64,000 nt of DNA. Origin: CBDAQV01 sp965199335 (lineage in GTDB: Bacteria > Pseudomonadota > Alphaproteobacteria > CALMVH01). Made by a program: the position numbers and the translations under genes. Below, in pieces: positions 15,947-25,784 of this stretch (the stretch's first letter is position 1; every line of letters starts with the position of its first letter). The notes under the pieces were generated by a model that was not told the DNA's origin, did not search any database, and saw only the letters and a list, made by a program, of their open reading frames with translations. Location of the stretch: contig CBDAQZ010000001.1 of assembly GCA_965199335.1 (NCBI GenBank), positions 1 to 64,000 of the forward strand, written 5' to 3'.

Positions 15947-16648
15947 CTATTCAAGCGCCTCGGCCACCTTGAAACGATAGCCGACGCCGGGCTCGGTCAG
16001 GATCATCTCGGGCTGGGTGCTGTCGCGCTCCAGCTTCTGGCGCAGCTGTCCGATATAGACGCGTAGGTATTGCGTCTGCTCGGTGAAGTTCTTCCCCCAG
16101 ATCTCGCGCAGCAGATGCTGGTGCGTCAGCACCTTGCCGGCATTGGCGGTCAGGTGGCGCAGGATCTCGTATTCCTTGCGGCTCAAATGCAGTTCCTTGC
16201 CGTCCAGCAGTACGATGCGGCGCACGAAATCCACGCGCAGGCGTCCGCCGACGAATTCTGGTTCGCCGGCCTCGGTCACCGCGACATGGCGCAGGGCCGA
16301 CCGGATGCGCGCCAGCAATTCGCCGACGCTGAAGGGCTTGGTGACATAGTCGTCAGCCCCGGCATCGAGCGCCTGGATCTTGTCCGCCTCCGAGGCACGC
16401 ACCGACAGTACGATCACCGGGACCTGGCTGGTCTCGCGCAGCTTGACGATCACCTCGCAGCCATCGCCGTCGGGCAGTCCCAGATCCAGGATCAGCAGGT
16501 CGGGCTTGTCCAGCCGCGCACGGTTGAGCGCCTCGCTGCAGGTCGCGGCCTCGATGATCTCATAGCCTTGCGTCGACAGGCCGGCGCGCAGGAAGCGCCG
16601 GATCTGCGGCTCGTCGTCGACCACCAGGATGCGCGGCTGGGCGCTCAT
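15947..16648 (-). CDS. kdpE: KdpE-type response regulator
   Basis: 233 residues, OmpR/PhoB type. The receiver has acidic pocket Asp11-Asp12, phospho-acceptor Asp55 in LLILDLGLPDG and Lys104 in YVTKPFS. The winged-helix effector domain contains LSRKEYEILRHLTANAGKVL and the end motif EPGVGYRF. The start overlaps kdpD by ATGA, so the pair is translationally coupled. KdpE normally activates kdpFABC under K+ limitation, but no kdpFABC is present in this window. Confidence 0.92.
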   Translation of the reverse strand: MSAQPRILVVDDEPQIRRFLRAGLSTQGYEIIEAATCSEALNRARLDKPDLLILDLGLPDGDGCEVIVKLRETSQVPVIVLSVRASEADKIQALDAGADDYVTKPFSVGELLARIRSALRHVAVTEAGEPEFVGGRLRVDFVRRIVLLDGKELHLSRKEYEILRHLTANAGKVLTHQHLLREIWGKNFTEQTQYLRVYIGQLRQKLERDSTQPEMILTEPGVGYRFKVAEALE

Positions 16649-19368
16649 TCGCTTTCCTCATCGGGCATCGCATCGGAGTCCGATAGCAAGGGGACCTCCT
16701 TGATCGGCAGCGTGAATGCGACGCAGGTACCCTTGCCGTCCAGGCCGTTGGCGATGGAAATCGTACCGCCATGCGCCTCGACGATACCGCGGCAGATGGC
16801 AAGGCCAAGCCCGGTGCCTGCGGCCTGGCTGTCGGTCGCCTTGACGCGATAGAACATGTCGAACACCAGCGCGCGTTCGAACTCGGGAATGCCCAGGCCC
16901 TCGTCGCATACGCTGATGACGACATCGTCGTCTTTTTTGCCGGCGCCGATGACGATGCGCGAACTGGGCAGCGAGTATTTGCAGGAATTGTCGACCAGGT
17001 TGACCAGCACCTGCTCGATCAGCAGGAAGTCCAGCGACATCATCGGCAGGCCCGCCTCGATATCGATCTCCACCTTGCGCTCGCCCAGCTGGCGGCGCAG
17101 GCGGCGGACGGCGGCGCCGATGACGTCCCCCACCTCGATCCATTCCTGCTTGGGCCGCAACGCGCCGGTACCGAGGCGCGTCATGTCCAGCAGGTTCTGC
17201 ACGAAGCGGTTCAGGCGCTCGGCTTCCTCGCGGATCGTCTCCAGCAGATCACGGCGCGCCGCCGGTTCCAGATCGGTTTCCAGATCGATCAGCGTCGTGG
17301 CCGAGCCCAGGATCGAGACCAGCGGCGTGCGCAGATCGTGGCTCAGGGAAGACAGCAGTGCGGAGCGCAGCCGTTCGGTTTCCATGAACAGCCGCGTCTC
17401 CTCGAATTCCGACACCAGATGCGTTCGCTCGATCGCGATCGCCGCCTGGTCGGCCAGGGTTTCCAGCAGGCGGCTTTCCTCGGAAGAGGGCAGGCGGGAG
17501 TGACTTTCGATCTGCACGCCTACGACGCCGATCGTGCCGCGCGCGGTCTTGAGCGGGATGAACATCCACTCCGCGCTTGGCAGCGTATGCGAACCACGGC
17601 CCGCGGGCTTGCCCTGCCGCCACGCCCAATCCGCCGCGGCGTCGGACATGTCGTCCAGGATCAGGTCGGGCGGATAGCCGGCAACGATTTCCAGACGGTC
17701 GGCATTGGGCTTGCCGCGTGGCGGCATCAGCACCATCGACTTGCCGCCGAGGGTGGAGGCGACGTGATGCACGATCGCCCACAACACATCGTCCAAACCC
17801 GCCGCGCCTGCGATCTTGCGGTTGAAGTCGTAGAGGTTGTTCGAGCGCCGCTCGGAGGTGCGCGTTGCCCTGATCTGGGCGCGCACGCGCTCGGCAAGGT
17901 TGCTGATGATCACCGTCGCAGTCAGGAACACGATCAGCGAGATCGGATCGATCTGGTACATCTTCGACACCGAATATTTCGGTTCGACGAAGAAGAAATG
18001 ATAGGTTGGCGCGGTCAGCAGCGCGGCGAAGATCGCCGGCCAGCGTCCCTGGCGGATCGCGATCAGGATGACCGCCGTCAGGTAGACGATCGCAAAATTG
18101 TGAAACCAGTTCAGTTCCGAGAAAGCGACGTTGATGCACGTCGCCAGCACCAGCGCGATCAGCGCCTGGACATAGCCGCGCCACGGGAACGCGGCGAATT
18201 CCTGCTGCGGGGGCGTGGCGTCGAGATCCTCGCGCACACTGGCGACCTCTGGCGTTACCACCAGTACGTCGATATTGTTTTTCTGGTGCAGCAGCTTGTC
18301 GGTAACCGACGGCAAGAAGGCCGCGATCCAGCGCGGGCGCTCCGACCGCCCGATAATGATCTGTGTCACGTTGCGGCTGGCGGCGTATTCCAGGATTTCC
18401 TTCGCCGCGTCCTCGCCCGCCAGCGTTACCGTTTCGGCACCCAGCTGCTCGGCCAGGCGCATCGCGTCGTTGATGCGCGTGCGCTGTTCCTCGGAATATG
18501 ATTGGTGCTTGTGGGTTTCGACATACAGCGCGATCCATGGCACGCGCCGCCGCTCCGCCGCGCGCTTGGTCAGTCGCACCAGACGCGAAACGACATGCGC
18601 CTCGCCGATGCACACCATGATGCGTTCGCGTGTCGGCCAGATGCCGCTGATCGAATTGGCGCGCCGGTGCTGAAGCATGTGCTGGTCGACGCGGTCGGCC
18701 ATGTGGCGCAGCGCCAGCTCGCGCAGCGCCGTCAGGTTGCCGGGGGTGAAGTACTGGTTCATCCCCGCGCGTTCGTCCTCCGGCACGTAGACCTTGCCCT
18801 GCTTCAGGCGCGACAGGACTTCGGTGGGCGTCACGTCCACCAGCTCCATTTCGTCCGCCTTCTGCAGCATGCTGTCGGGTACGGTGTTCTCGACACGGAT
18901 GTTGACGATCTGGCCGACAATGTCAGTCAGGCTTTCGACGTGCTGCACGTTCATCGTGGTATAGACGTCGATGCCGGAGTCGAGGATCTGCTCGACATCC
19001 TGGTAGCGGTGCGCGTGCCAGCTGCCGGGGGGATTGCCATGCGAAAGGTCGTCGATCAGCACCAGTTGCGGGCGGCGCTTCAGCACGGCATCGACATCCA
19101 GCTCGCCGCTGGGCTTGCCGCCCAGGATCGCCTGCTTGGGCGGGACGATTTCCAGCACGACCAGCAGATCAGTGGTTTCCTTCAGCCCATGCGCGTCGAC
19201 CAGCCCGGCGACGACATCCACGCCTTCGCGCTTTCGCATGCGGGCGGCCTGCAGCATGGTGAAAGTCTTGCCGACACCGGGTGCGGCGCCCAGGAAGATA
19301 CGCAGCCTGCCCCGGGCCCCGCGCGCGGGTTCGATGGGTTTTGCGTGCATTTGTTCGATATCTGCCAT
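16645..19368 (-). CDS. kdpD: KdpD sensor histidine kinase
   Basis: 907 residues, full length. Domains in order: cytoplasmic KdpD N-domain with Walker A (GAAPGVGKTFTML) at about 28-36; a universal-stress-like domain (about 245-370); four membrane helices (about 395-505); a GAF domain (about 525-650); HisKA with His677 in SSLSHDLRTPLVS; and a HATPase with NLVDNSCKYS, DEGLGIP and GTGLGLAI. It senses K+ limitation and phosphorylates KdpE. It is divergent from ubiA across 54 bases. Confidence 0.95.
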   Translation of the reverse strand: MADIEQMHAKPIEPARGARGRLRIFLGAAPGVGKTFTMLQAARMRKREGVDVVAGLVDAHGLKETTDLLVVLEIVPPKQAILGGKPSGELDVDAVLKRRPQLVLIDDLSHGNPPGSWHAHRYQDVEQILDSGIDVYTTMNVQHVESLTDIVGQIVNIRVENTVPDSMLQKADEMELVDVTPTEVLSRLKQGKVYVPEDERAGMNQYFTPGNLTALRELALRHMADRVDQHMLQHRRANSISGIWPTRERIMVCIGEAHVVSRLVRLTKRAAERRRVPWIALYVETHKHQSYSEEQRTRINDAMRLAEQLGAETVTLAGEDAAKEILEYAASRNVTQIIIGRSERPRWIAAFLPSVTDKLLHQKNNIDVLVVTPEVASVREDLDATPPQQEFAAFPWRGYVQALIALVLATCINVAFSELNWFHNFAIVYLTAVILIAIRQGRWPAIFAALLTAPTYHFFFVEPKYSVSKMYQIDPISLIVFLTATVIISNLAERVRAQIRATRTSERRSNNLYDFNRKIAGAAGLDDVLWAIVHHVASTLGGKSMVLMPPRGKPNADRLEIVAGYPPDLILDDMSDAAADWAWRQGKPAGRGSHTLPSAEWMFIPLKTARGTIGVVGVQIESHSRLPSSEESRLLETLADQAAIAIERTHLVSEFEETRLFMETERLRSALLSSLSHDLRTPLVSILGSATTLIDLETDLEPAARRDLLETIREEAERLNRFVQNLLDMTRLGTGALRPKQEWIEVGDVIGAAVRRLRRQLGERKVEIDIEAGLPMMSLDFLLIEQVLVNLVDNSCKYSLPSSRIVIGAGKKDDDVVISVCDEGLGIPEFERALVFDMFYRVKATDSQAAGTGLGLAICRGIVEAHGGTISIANGLDGKGTCVAFTLPIKEVPLLSDSDAMPDEESE

Positions 19369-19422
19369 GGCGCGACTTTAAATCCAAACCCGGTTCTGTC
19401 ATCATAAAATCCGTATAAGGCC

Positions 19423-20322
19423 ATGACTCCTCACACCGACATCCCGCAGGGCTGGTTCAAATCGCGTCTGCCGCCGCGCCTCCGGGCCTGCATCGAGCTT
19501 GCCCGTCTGGATCGGCCGATCGGTATCTGGCTACTGCTTTTCCCCTGTTTCTGGGGCCTTGCGCTCGCCGGTGGAGCCGACCAGCGTCTGTACGCACTGT
19601 TCGCCATCGGTGCGGTGGTGATGCGCGGTGCGGGCTGCACGATCAACGACATCATCGACCGCAGGATCGACGCCCAGGTCGAAAGGACGAAGGGGCGGCC
19701 GCTTCCCTCAGGACGAATCGGGGTTCCCGGGGCGTTGTTGTTCCTGGCAGCCCAGCTGCTGGTTGGGCTGATCGTCCTGCTTCGATTGGACAATGCCGCG
19801 ATCGCCCTTGGCTGCGCCTCGCTGCTGCTGGTCGGCCTCTACCCGCTGATGAAGCGGGTGACGTGGTGGCCGCAGCTGTTCCTTGGGCTGGCCTTCAACT
19901 GGGGCGTTCCCATGGGCTGGGCAGCCGCCGATGTGGGCCGTCCGTGGTTGCCTGCCTTGTTTCTGTATGGCGCGGGCATGGCCTGGACGCTGGGCTACGA
20001 CACGATCTACGCCCATCAGGACAGGCGCGACGATGCCGCGATCGGTGTCAAGTCGACGGCGCTGCGTTTCCGATCGTCGCAGAAGCTGCCGGTGGCCCTG
20101 TTCTATGCCGCTTTCCTGGCATTGGCCGCCTCTGCAGGGGCGATGGACGGGCTGTACTGGAAATTCTATCCGGGACTGGCACTGGTCGCGGCTTACGCGG
20201 CCTGGCTGGTGATGCGGTGGAAGCCGGACGATCCGGCCAGCTGCCTGGCGGCGTTCAAGGCAAATCGCTGGATCGGCCTCGCCGTGTTCGCCGCCATTGT
20301 CCTCGGCAAGCGCTGCCTCTAA
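19423..20322 (+). CDS. ubiA: 4-hydroxybenzoate polyprenyltransferase
   Basis: 299 residues, polytopic. UbiA prenylates 4-hydroxybenzoate in ubiquinone synthesis at the inner membrane. The two Asp-rich motifs are present: NDIIDRRIDAQVERTKGRPL (first) and LGYDTIYAHQDRRDDAAIGV (second). About eight or nine hydrophobic helices are visible. It is followed 10 bases later by pmbA. Confidence 0.95.
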   Translation: MTPHTDIPQGWFKSRLPPRLRACIELARLDRPIGIWLLLFPCFWGLALAGGADQRLYALFAIGAVVMRGAGCTINDIIDRRIDAQVERTKGRPLPSGRIGVPGALLFLAAQLLVGLIVLLRLDNAAIALGCASLLLVGLYPLMKRVTWWPQLFLGLAFNWGVPMGWAAADVGRPWLPALFLYGAGMAWTLGYDTIYAHQDRRDDAAIGVKSTALRFRSSQKLPVALFYAAFLALAASAGAMDGLYWKFYPGLALVAAYAAWLVMRWKPDDPASCLAAFKANRWIGLAVFAAIVLGKRCL

Positions 20323-20332
20323 CTATGATGGC

Positions 20333-21667
20333 ATGACAGACACGATCGCCCGCCTCGACGACCTCATCAAGCTTGCCCTCGCCTCGGGGGCGGATGCCGC
20401 CGATGCCTTGCTGGTCGACAGCGCCAGCCTTTCCATCGGGCGGCGCATGCACAAGCCGGAGCGGCTGGAACGCTCCGAATCCGTCGATTTCGGCCTGCGC
20501 GTTTTCGTCGGCCGCCGGCAGGCGACCGTTTCCTCGACCGATATGAAGCCGGAAACGCTGCGCGCGCTGGTCGAAAAGGCGATCACGGTCGCCCGCGTCG
20601 TGCCCGAGGATGAATTCGCGGGCATCGCCGCGCCGGAACAGATCGCTACCGACTGGCCGGAACTGGACCTTTACGACCCCACCGAACCCAGCGCCGAATA
20701 CCTGATCGATCAGGCAAGCCGGGCCGAGGAAGCGGCGCTGGAAGTGAAAGGCGTCTCCAACTCCGCCGGGGCGGATGCCAGCTGGGAACGGCGCGTCATC
20801 ACCCTGGTTGCCTCGAACGGGTTCTCTGGCGAGTATAACCGGTCGAGCAACAGCGTTTCGGTCGGCGTGATCGCGGGCGAGGGCGAGGCAAAGCAGGTTG
20901 ATCACGATTACACCGTCGGCGCTTTCCTGTCCGATCTCGATTCGCCCGAAGCCGTCGGCAGATCCGCCGGCGAACGCACCGTCCGCAAGCTGGACCCGCG
21001 CAAGCTGGACAGCATGCGCGTGCCGATCGTCCTGGACCGTCGCGTGTCGCGCGAGATCCTCGGCACGCTCGCGGGTGCGATTTCGGGCTCGGCCATCGCG
21101 CGCGGCACCAGTTTCCTCAAGGACAGCCTCGGCAAGCAGCTTTTCCCCGCCGGCGTCACCATCATGGACGATCCCTATCTGCGGCGCGGTCATCGCTCGC
21201 GGCCGTTCGATGGCGAGGGTGTGGCCCCGATGCAGCGCCCGGTCATCAATGACGGCCACCTGACCACCTGGCTGATGGACTTGCGCTCGGCACGCCAGCT
21301 CGGGCTTGTCTCCACCGGGCATGCGGCGCGGGGCACCGGCGGCAATCCTGCCCCGTCGCCCAGCAACCTGTACATGTCGCCGGGCACGATGACGCGCGAG
21401 GAACTCCTGCGCGAAGTCGGCACCGGGCTCTACGTCACCGGCACGATGGGACACGGGGCGAACATGATCACCGGCGATTACAGCCAGGGCGCGACCGGCT
21501 TCTGGATCGAGAACGGCGAGCTGGCCTATCCGGTGGCCGAGATCACCATCGCTGGCAATGTCAAAGACATGTTCATGAACCTGACCGCCGCGAACGATCT
21601 GGAGCACCGTTACGGAGTGGACGCGCCGACCCTGCGGATCGACGGCATGACGATTGCCGGAAAATAA
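20333..21667 (+). CDS. pmbA: TldD/PmbA family metalloprotease (PmbA)
   Basis: 444 residues from ATG at 20333. Features of PmbA/TldE: DFGLRVFVGRRQATVSSTDM near residue 55, GVSNSAGADASWERR, DDPYLRRGHRSRPFDGEGV, and the C-terminal ATGFWIENGELAYPVAEITI. TldD-TldE complexes degrade unfolded peptides and mature some peptides such as microcins; PmbA is usually the non-catalytic partner. TldD is not in this window. Confidence 0.93.
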   Translation: MTDTIARLDDLIKLALASGADAADALLVDSASLSIGRRMHKPERLERSESVDFGLRVFVGRRQATVSSTDMKPETLRALVEKAITVARVVPEDEFAGIAAPEQIATDWPELDLYDPTEPSAEYLIDQASRAEEAALEVKGVSNSAGADASWERRVITLVASNGFSGEYNRSSNSVSVGVIAGEGEAKQVDHDYTVGAFLSDLDSPEAVGRSAGERTVRKLDPRKLDSMRVPIVLDRRVSREILGTLAGAISGSAIARGTSFLKDSLGKQLFPAGVTIMDDPYLRRGHRSRPFDGEGVAPMQRPVINDGHLTTWLMDLRSARQLGLVSTGHAARGTGGNPAPSPSNLYMSPGTMTREELLREVGTGLYVTGTMGHGANMITGDYSQGATGFWIENGELAYPVAEITIAGNVKDMFMNLTAANDLEHRYGVDAPTLRIDGMTIAGK

Positions 21668-21723
21668 GGCGGCTTGTACAGGGGCGAACGCTTTTGTAGA
21701 CTTGTGCGGTATATGAAGGCGGC

Positions 21724-22530
21724 ATGACACTATCCGAAGACGCGCCAACGGTCCGGCGCTACCGTACGATCTGGCTATCAGACGTTCATCTTGGCACGCG
21801 TGGATGCCAGGCGCGCCTGCTTCTGGATTTTCTCAAATCGACGGAGTGCGAGCATCTCTTCCTCGTCGGCGACATCGTGGACGGCTGGCGGCTGGAGCGT
21901 GCCTGGTACTGGCCGCAGACCCATAACGACGTCGTCCAGGCCTTCCTGGCCAAGGCGATGGAGGGAACGCAGGTCACGTTCATTCCCGGCAATCACGACG
22001 AGACGTTCCGCCAGCATGTCGGCCGCAGCTTCGGCAGCGTCTCGATCATGGCCAATACCGTTCATACGCTGGCCGACGGGCGGCGCTTCCTGATCCTGCA
22101 TGGCGACGAATTCGACCTGGTCACCAATCATGCCAAATGGCTGGCGGTCCTGGGCGATTACGCCTATCGCGCGGCGATCACGCTGAACATTGGATTCAAT
22201 AGCGTCCGCCGCCGCCTCGGCTTCCCCTACTGGTCGCTGTCCGCCTACCTGAAGCACAAGGTCAAGAACGCGGTCGGCTTCATCGGCGATTTCGAGGAAG
22301 CCCTGGCGGGCGAGGCGCGCCGCCGCGGCGTGCAGGGCATCGTGTGCGGCCACATCCACCATGCCGAGATCCGCCAGATCGGCGAGATCACATATTGCAA
22401 CGATGGCGACTGGGTTGAAAGCTGCACCGCCCTGGTCGAGCATTTCGACGGCCAGCTGGAGCTGCTGCGCTGGCGTCAGATCAAGGCGGACAAGGCCGAG
22501 CCTGCCGCCGTAATGACCGCCGACGCCTAG
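21724..22530 (+). CDS. metallophosphoesterase, UDP-2,3-diacylglucosamine diphosphatase-like (LpxH-related)
   Basis: 268 residues. All calcineurin-type metal motifs are present: SDVHLG (DxH), VGDIVDGWR (GDxxD), PGNHDE (GNHD), LHGDEFD and CGHIHHAE (GHxH). It belongs to the LpxH-related family commonly paired with a GT4 glycosyltransferase, as here. Whether it is the lipid A pyrophosphatase or a relative cannot be decided from sequence; its place before waaA-lpxK supports a lipid A role. Confidence 0.82.
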   Translation: MTLSEDAPTVRRYRTIWLSDVHLGTRGCQARLLLDFLKSTECEHLFLVGDIVDGWRLERAWYWPQTHNDVVQAFLAKAMEGTQVTFIPGNHDETFRQHVGRSFGSVSIMANTVHTLADGRRFLILHGDEFDLVTNHAKWLAVLGDYAYRAAITLNIGFNSVRRRLGFPYWSLSAYLKHKVKNAVGFIGDFEEALAGEARRRGVQGIVCGHIHHAEIRQIGEITYCNDGDWVESCTALVEHFDGQLELLRWRQIKADKAEPAAVMTADA

Positions 22531-22537
22531 ACATCCG

Positions 22538-23575
22538 TTGCGCATCCTGATCGTAACCGATGCGTGGCATCCGCAGTTGAACGGCGTGGTGCGCACCATC
22601 GACGAGACCGTGGCGGAGCTAGAACGGCGGGGCCATGCCGTCGAGGTGATCGGCCCTGAACGCTTCAGGACGATCGCGTTGCCGACCTACCGCGACATCA
22701 AACTGGCATTGCCCTCGCGCAGGCGCGTGGATGCGATGATACGGGCCTTCGCGCCCGACAGCATCCATCTGGCGACAGAGGGGCCGCTGGGCTGGGCCGC
22801 ACGCGCCTGGTGCCTGCGATCGAAAACCAGATTCACCACCGCCTATCACACGCGCTTTCCCGAATATATCGCCAGCCGCGCGCCCGTGCCGCTGGCTGTG
22901 GGCTATGCGCTCATGCGCCGCTTCCACGGGCCATCGGCGGCTGTCATGGTCGCGACCGGCTCGATCGAGCAGGACCTCGCGCGGCGCGGCTTTCGCAACA
23001 TCGCGCGCTGGACGCGCGGGGTGGACACGGGTCAGTTCAGACCATTGCCCGACGGTTTCGCCGATCTGCCGCGCCCGATCCTTCTCTACGCCGGCAGGGT
23101 GGCGGTGGAGAAGAATCTACGCGCCTTCCTGGATCTGCCGCTCGAAGGCAGCAAGGTCATCGTCGGCGACGGGCCGCAACGCGAAGACCTCGAGCGCGAC
23201 TATGCCGATGCGGTTTTTACGGGAAGGCTGGACGGCGACGACCTGGTGCGGGCCTACTCGGCCGCCGATGTGTTCGTGTTTCCGTCTCTTACCGATACGT
23301 TCGGGCTGGTGCTGGCCGAGGCCCTGGCGTGCGGTACGCCCGTCGCGGCGTTTGCCATCGACGGCCCGCGCGATGTGCTGTCGCCTCAGGATGGGGGGGC
23401 GCCGGTGGGGATGATCGATGATGATCTCGGCACGGCGATCGCGCGCTGTCTGGCGTTGAAGAGTCCACCCGAACGCTGCCGCGACTTCGTCCTCAAGAAC
23501 TACACGTGGACGATCGCAACAGATCAGTTTCTCGACTTGTGCGCCTCGATCTGCGATGACCGGCCCCATCCATGA
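22538..23575 (+). CDS. glycosyltransferase family 4 (GT-B)
   Basis: 345 residues, starting with TTG at 22538, which aligns MRILIVTDAWHPQLNGVVRT with the family N-terminus. The GT-B donor half is seen in PILLYAGRVAVEKNL, VIVGDGPQRE and FVFPSLTDTFGLVLAEALAC, with the E-x7-E motif there. Members next to LpxH-like phosphoesterases act on envelope glycolipids. It overlaps waaA by ATGA. Confidence 0.87.
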   Translation: MRILIVTDAWHPQLNGVVRTIDETVAELERRGHAVEVIGPERFRTIALPTYRDIKLALPSRRRVDAMIRAFAPDSIHLATEGPLGWAARAWCLRSKTRFTTAYHTRFPEYIASRAPVPLAVGYALMRRFHGPSAAVMVATGSIEQDLARRGFRNIARWTRGVDTGQFRPLPDGFADLPRPILLYAGRVAVEKNLRAFLDLPLEGSKVIVGDGPQREDLERDYADAVFTGRLDGDDLVRAYSAADVFVFPSLTDTFGLVLAEALACGTPVAAFAIDGPRDVLSPQDGGAPVGMIDDDLGTAIARCLALKSPPERCRDFVLKNYTWTIATDQFLDLCASICDDRPHP

Positions 23576-24825
23576 TCTATGCAACCATTACAGAACTGGC
23601 GGGACCATTGTTGAGGCGTCACCTGAACCTCAGGGCCGCAAAGGGGAAGGAAGACGCCGCGCGACTGGACGAAAGGTGCGGCATCGCATCCCGCCCCAGG
23701 CCCGATGGCAAGCTATTGTGGTTCCATGCCGCCAGCGTGGGCGAGGGGGTTGCGCTCCTGGCACTGATAACCGCCATAACCGGGCGTTATCCCGGCCTGA
23801 AGATACTGGTCACCAGCGGCACCGTCACCTCGGCCGAGATCCTGGGCAGGCGCCTGCCGTCGGGGGCGATCCATCAATACGTGCCTCTGGACAAGCCTGC
23901 CTGGGTCGCCGCCTTCCTCGACCACTGGCATCCCGACGCCGCGATCTGGACCGAATCCGAGATATGGCCGAACCTGCTCGCCGCCCTGGCGAAACGAGGT
24001 ATTCCCGCAGCCATGGTGAACGGGCGGCTTTCGGCCGGGTCGGCCAGAAGTTGGCGGTTGCTGGCCGGTACGTTCAGGAAATTGCTGAATGGCTTTACCG
24101 TGCGCCTGGCGCAGAGCGAGGCGGATGCCGCGCGGTTCGCGGCGCTGGGAATTCCTTTCCGGCATGTCGGCAATCTGAAGCTGGCGGTCGAATCCGCTCC
24201 CATCGATGCGAAAACCCTGGAGGAGGTGAGGGCAGCAATCGGCAGCCGTCCTCTGTGGCTCGCCGCTAGCACACATCCGGGTGAGGAAGCCATTGCCATC
24301 GCCGTGCACCGTGAGCTGGTTGCGAAACATCCGGGGTTGCTGACGATCGTCGTACCGCGCCATCCGGCGCGCGGGGACGAAATCGCAGCGGCGGCTGCGG
24401 GGATACGGATCGACCGCCGCTCCGCCGGTAGTCTGCCGGAGGAACAGACCGCAATCTATCTTGCCGATACGCTGGGTGAGCTGAATGTCTTCTACGAACT
24501 TGCGCCGATCGCCTTCGTCGGCGGTTCGCTGACCTTCGACGGCCATAGTCCGATCGAGGCGGCTCAGAGGGATGTCGCCATCGTCTATGGGCCGGAGATG
24601 CGGAACAACGCCTCCATCGCCATGGCACTCGAGACGGCAGGCGGGGCGATCCGCATCGAAAGCGTCAGCGATCTTTCCGACGTGATCGGCGGCTGGCTGG
24701 AAAATCCCCAGGCGGCACTGGCCATCGCGGCGCTTGCCAAGGGCGTTGCCGAAAGCGGTCATGAGGTCGTCGGCAGGATCCTCGATGAATTGCAGCCCGT
24801 GTTCGTCGCGGCAGGGATCGCCTGA
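23572..24825 (+). CDS. waaA: 3-deoxy-D-manno-octulosonic acid (Kdo) transferase
   Basis: 417 residues. WaaA adds Kdo from CMP-Kdo to lipid IVA at the inner membrane. The catalytic Glu is in LWFHAASVGEGVALL. WTESEIWPNLLAAL, MVNGRLSAGSARSW, LAASTHPGEEAIAI, VVPRHPARGDEI and FVGGSLTFDGHSPIEAA are diagnostic. The usual N-terminal anchor is weak. Start overlaps the GT4 stop (ATGA), and its stop overlaps lpxK (TGATG). Confidence 0.95.
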   Translation: MIYATITELAGPLLRRHLNLRAAKGKEDAARLDERCGIASRPRPDGKLLWFHAASVGEGVALLALITAITGRYPGLKILVTSGTVTSAEILGRRLPSGAIHQYVPLDKPAWVAAFLDHWHPDAAIWTESEIWPNLLAALAKRGIPAAMVNGRLSAGSARSWRLLAGTFRKLLNGFTVRLAQSEADAARFAALGIPFRHVGNLKLAVESAPIDAKTLEEVRAAIGSRPLWLAASTHPGEEAIAIAVHRELVAKHPGLLTIVVPRHPARGDEIAAAAAGIRIDRRSAGSLPEEQTAIYLADTLGELNVFYELAPIAFVGGSLTFDGHSPIEAAQRDVAIVYGPEMRNNASIAMALETAGGAIRIESVSDLSDVIGGWLENPQAALAIAALAKGVAESGHEVVGRILDELQPVFVAAGIA

Positions 24826-25784
24826 TGCGTGCGCCCGAGTTCTGGTCGGATCGGGACTCGCCGCTGGCGCGTGTGCTTGCGCCTGTGGGCTGCCTGTATG
24901 GCGCGGCGACAAAACGGCGTTTGGCGCGTCCGGCCAAATACCGCGCGCCGGTGCCGGTGATCTGTGTCGGCAACGTCACAGCGGGCGGCAGCGGCAAGAC
25001 ACCGGTGGCGCAGGCGCTGGTGTCGCGGGCCGTGTCGCGTGGTGTCGCGGTCCATTGCCTGACGCGTGGCTATGGCGGTCGATTGCCTGGGCCGGTACGG
25101 GTCGATCCTGCCACACATACGACCGAGGATATCGGTGATGAGCCGCTGCTGCTGGCGGCGCTGGTGCCGACATGGGTGGCGCGCGATCGTGCCGCGGGGG
25201 CACGGGCCGCGGTCGCCGCCGGAGCGCAGATGATCGTGCTGGATGACGGGTTGCAGAACCCGGACGTGGCCTACGATCTGTCGCTGCTGGTGATCGATGG
25301 TGGCTTCGGCTTCGGTAATGCCCGTCTGATCCCGGCAGGTCCCTTGCGTGAGCCTGTCGCGTCCGCCGCATCGCGCGTGGGCGCAGCGATCCTGATCGGG
25401 AATGATAGCTGCAACAGTATTGCCAGCTTGCCGGCAGGGCTGTCCGTGATCCGAGCGCAAATCGTTCCGCGCGGTGACGATCTGCGCGGGCGCAATGTGG
25501 TCGCCTTCGCCGGGCTGGGCCGCCCAGAGAAATTTCACGATACGCTGGTCGAGGCCGGTGCAAAGGTGCTGCGCTGGTTCCCGTTTCCCGACCACCATAT
25601 GTTCAGCCAGCAAGAACTGGATCATATCGCGGCGCAGGCACGGGATGCGTTGCTGGTGACGACGGAAAAGGACTTCGTCCGCCTCCCTGCCGGTTTTCGG
25701 GACAAGGTGCATGCCGTCGGCATCGATCTGGTTGCCAATGACTTACGAGCCTTCGATGGTTTGCTTGACCGTGTGCTGACATGA
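24825..25784 (+). CDS. lpxK: tetraacyldisaccharide 4'-kinase
   Basis: 319 residues. LpxK phosphorylates the 4' position of the lipid A disaccharide. FWSDRDSPLARVLAPVGCLY is the N-terminal amphipathic helix; Walker A is GNVTAGGSGKTP (about residues 48-60); then LTRGYGG, DEPLLLA and MIVLDDGLQNP. The C-terminal part has the conserved VAFAGLGRPEKFHDTL, FPDHHMFS and LVTTEKDFVRLP. Coupled at both ends by start/stop overlaps with waaA and the acyltransferase gene. Confidence 0.95.
   Translation: MRAPEFWSDRDSPLARVLAPVGCLYGAATKRRLARPAKYRAPVPVICVGNVTAGGSGKTPVAQALVSRAVSRGVAVHCLTRGYGGRLPGPVRVDPATHTTEDIGDEPLLLAALVPTWVARDRAAGARAAVAAGAQMIVLDDGLQNPDVAYDLSLLVIDGGFGFGNARLIPAGPLREPVASAASRVGAAILIGNDSCNSIASLPAGLSVIRAQIVPRGDDLRGRNVVAFAGLGRPEKFHDTLVEAGAKVLRWFPFPDHHMFSQQELDHIAAQARDALLVTTEKDFVRLPAGFRDKVHAVGIDLVANDLRAFDGLLDRVLT

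Noticed and set aside
16771..18501. Plus-strand open frame of 576 codons opposite kdpD
   Set aside because: kdpD is complete and continuous here; the frame has no recognisable protein features.
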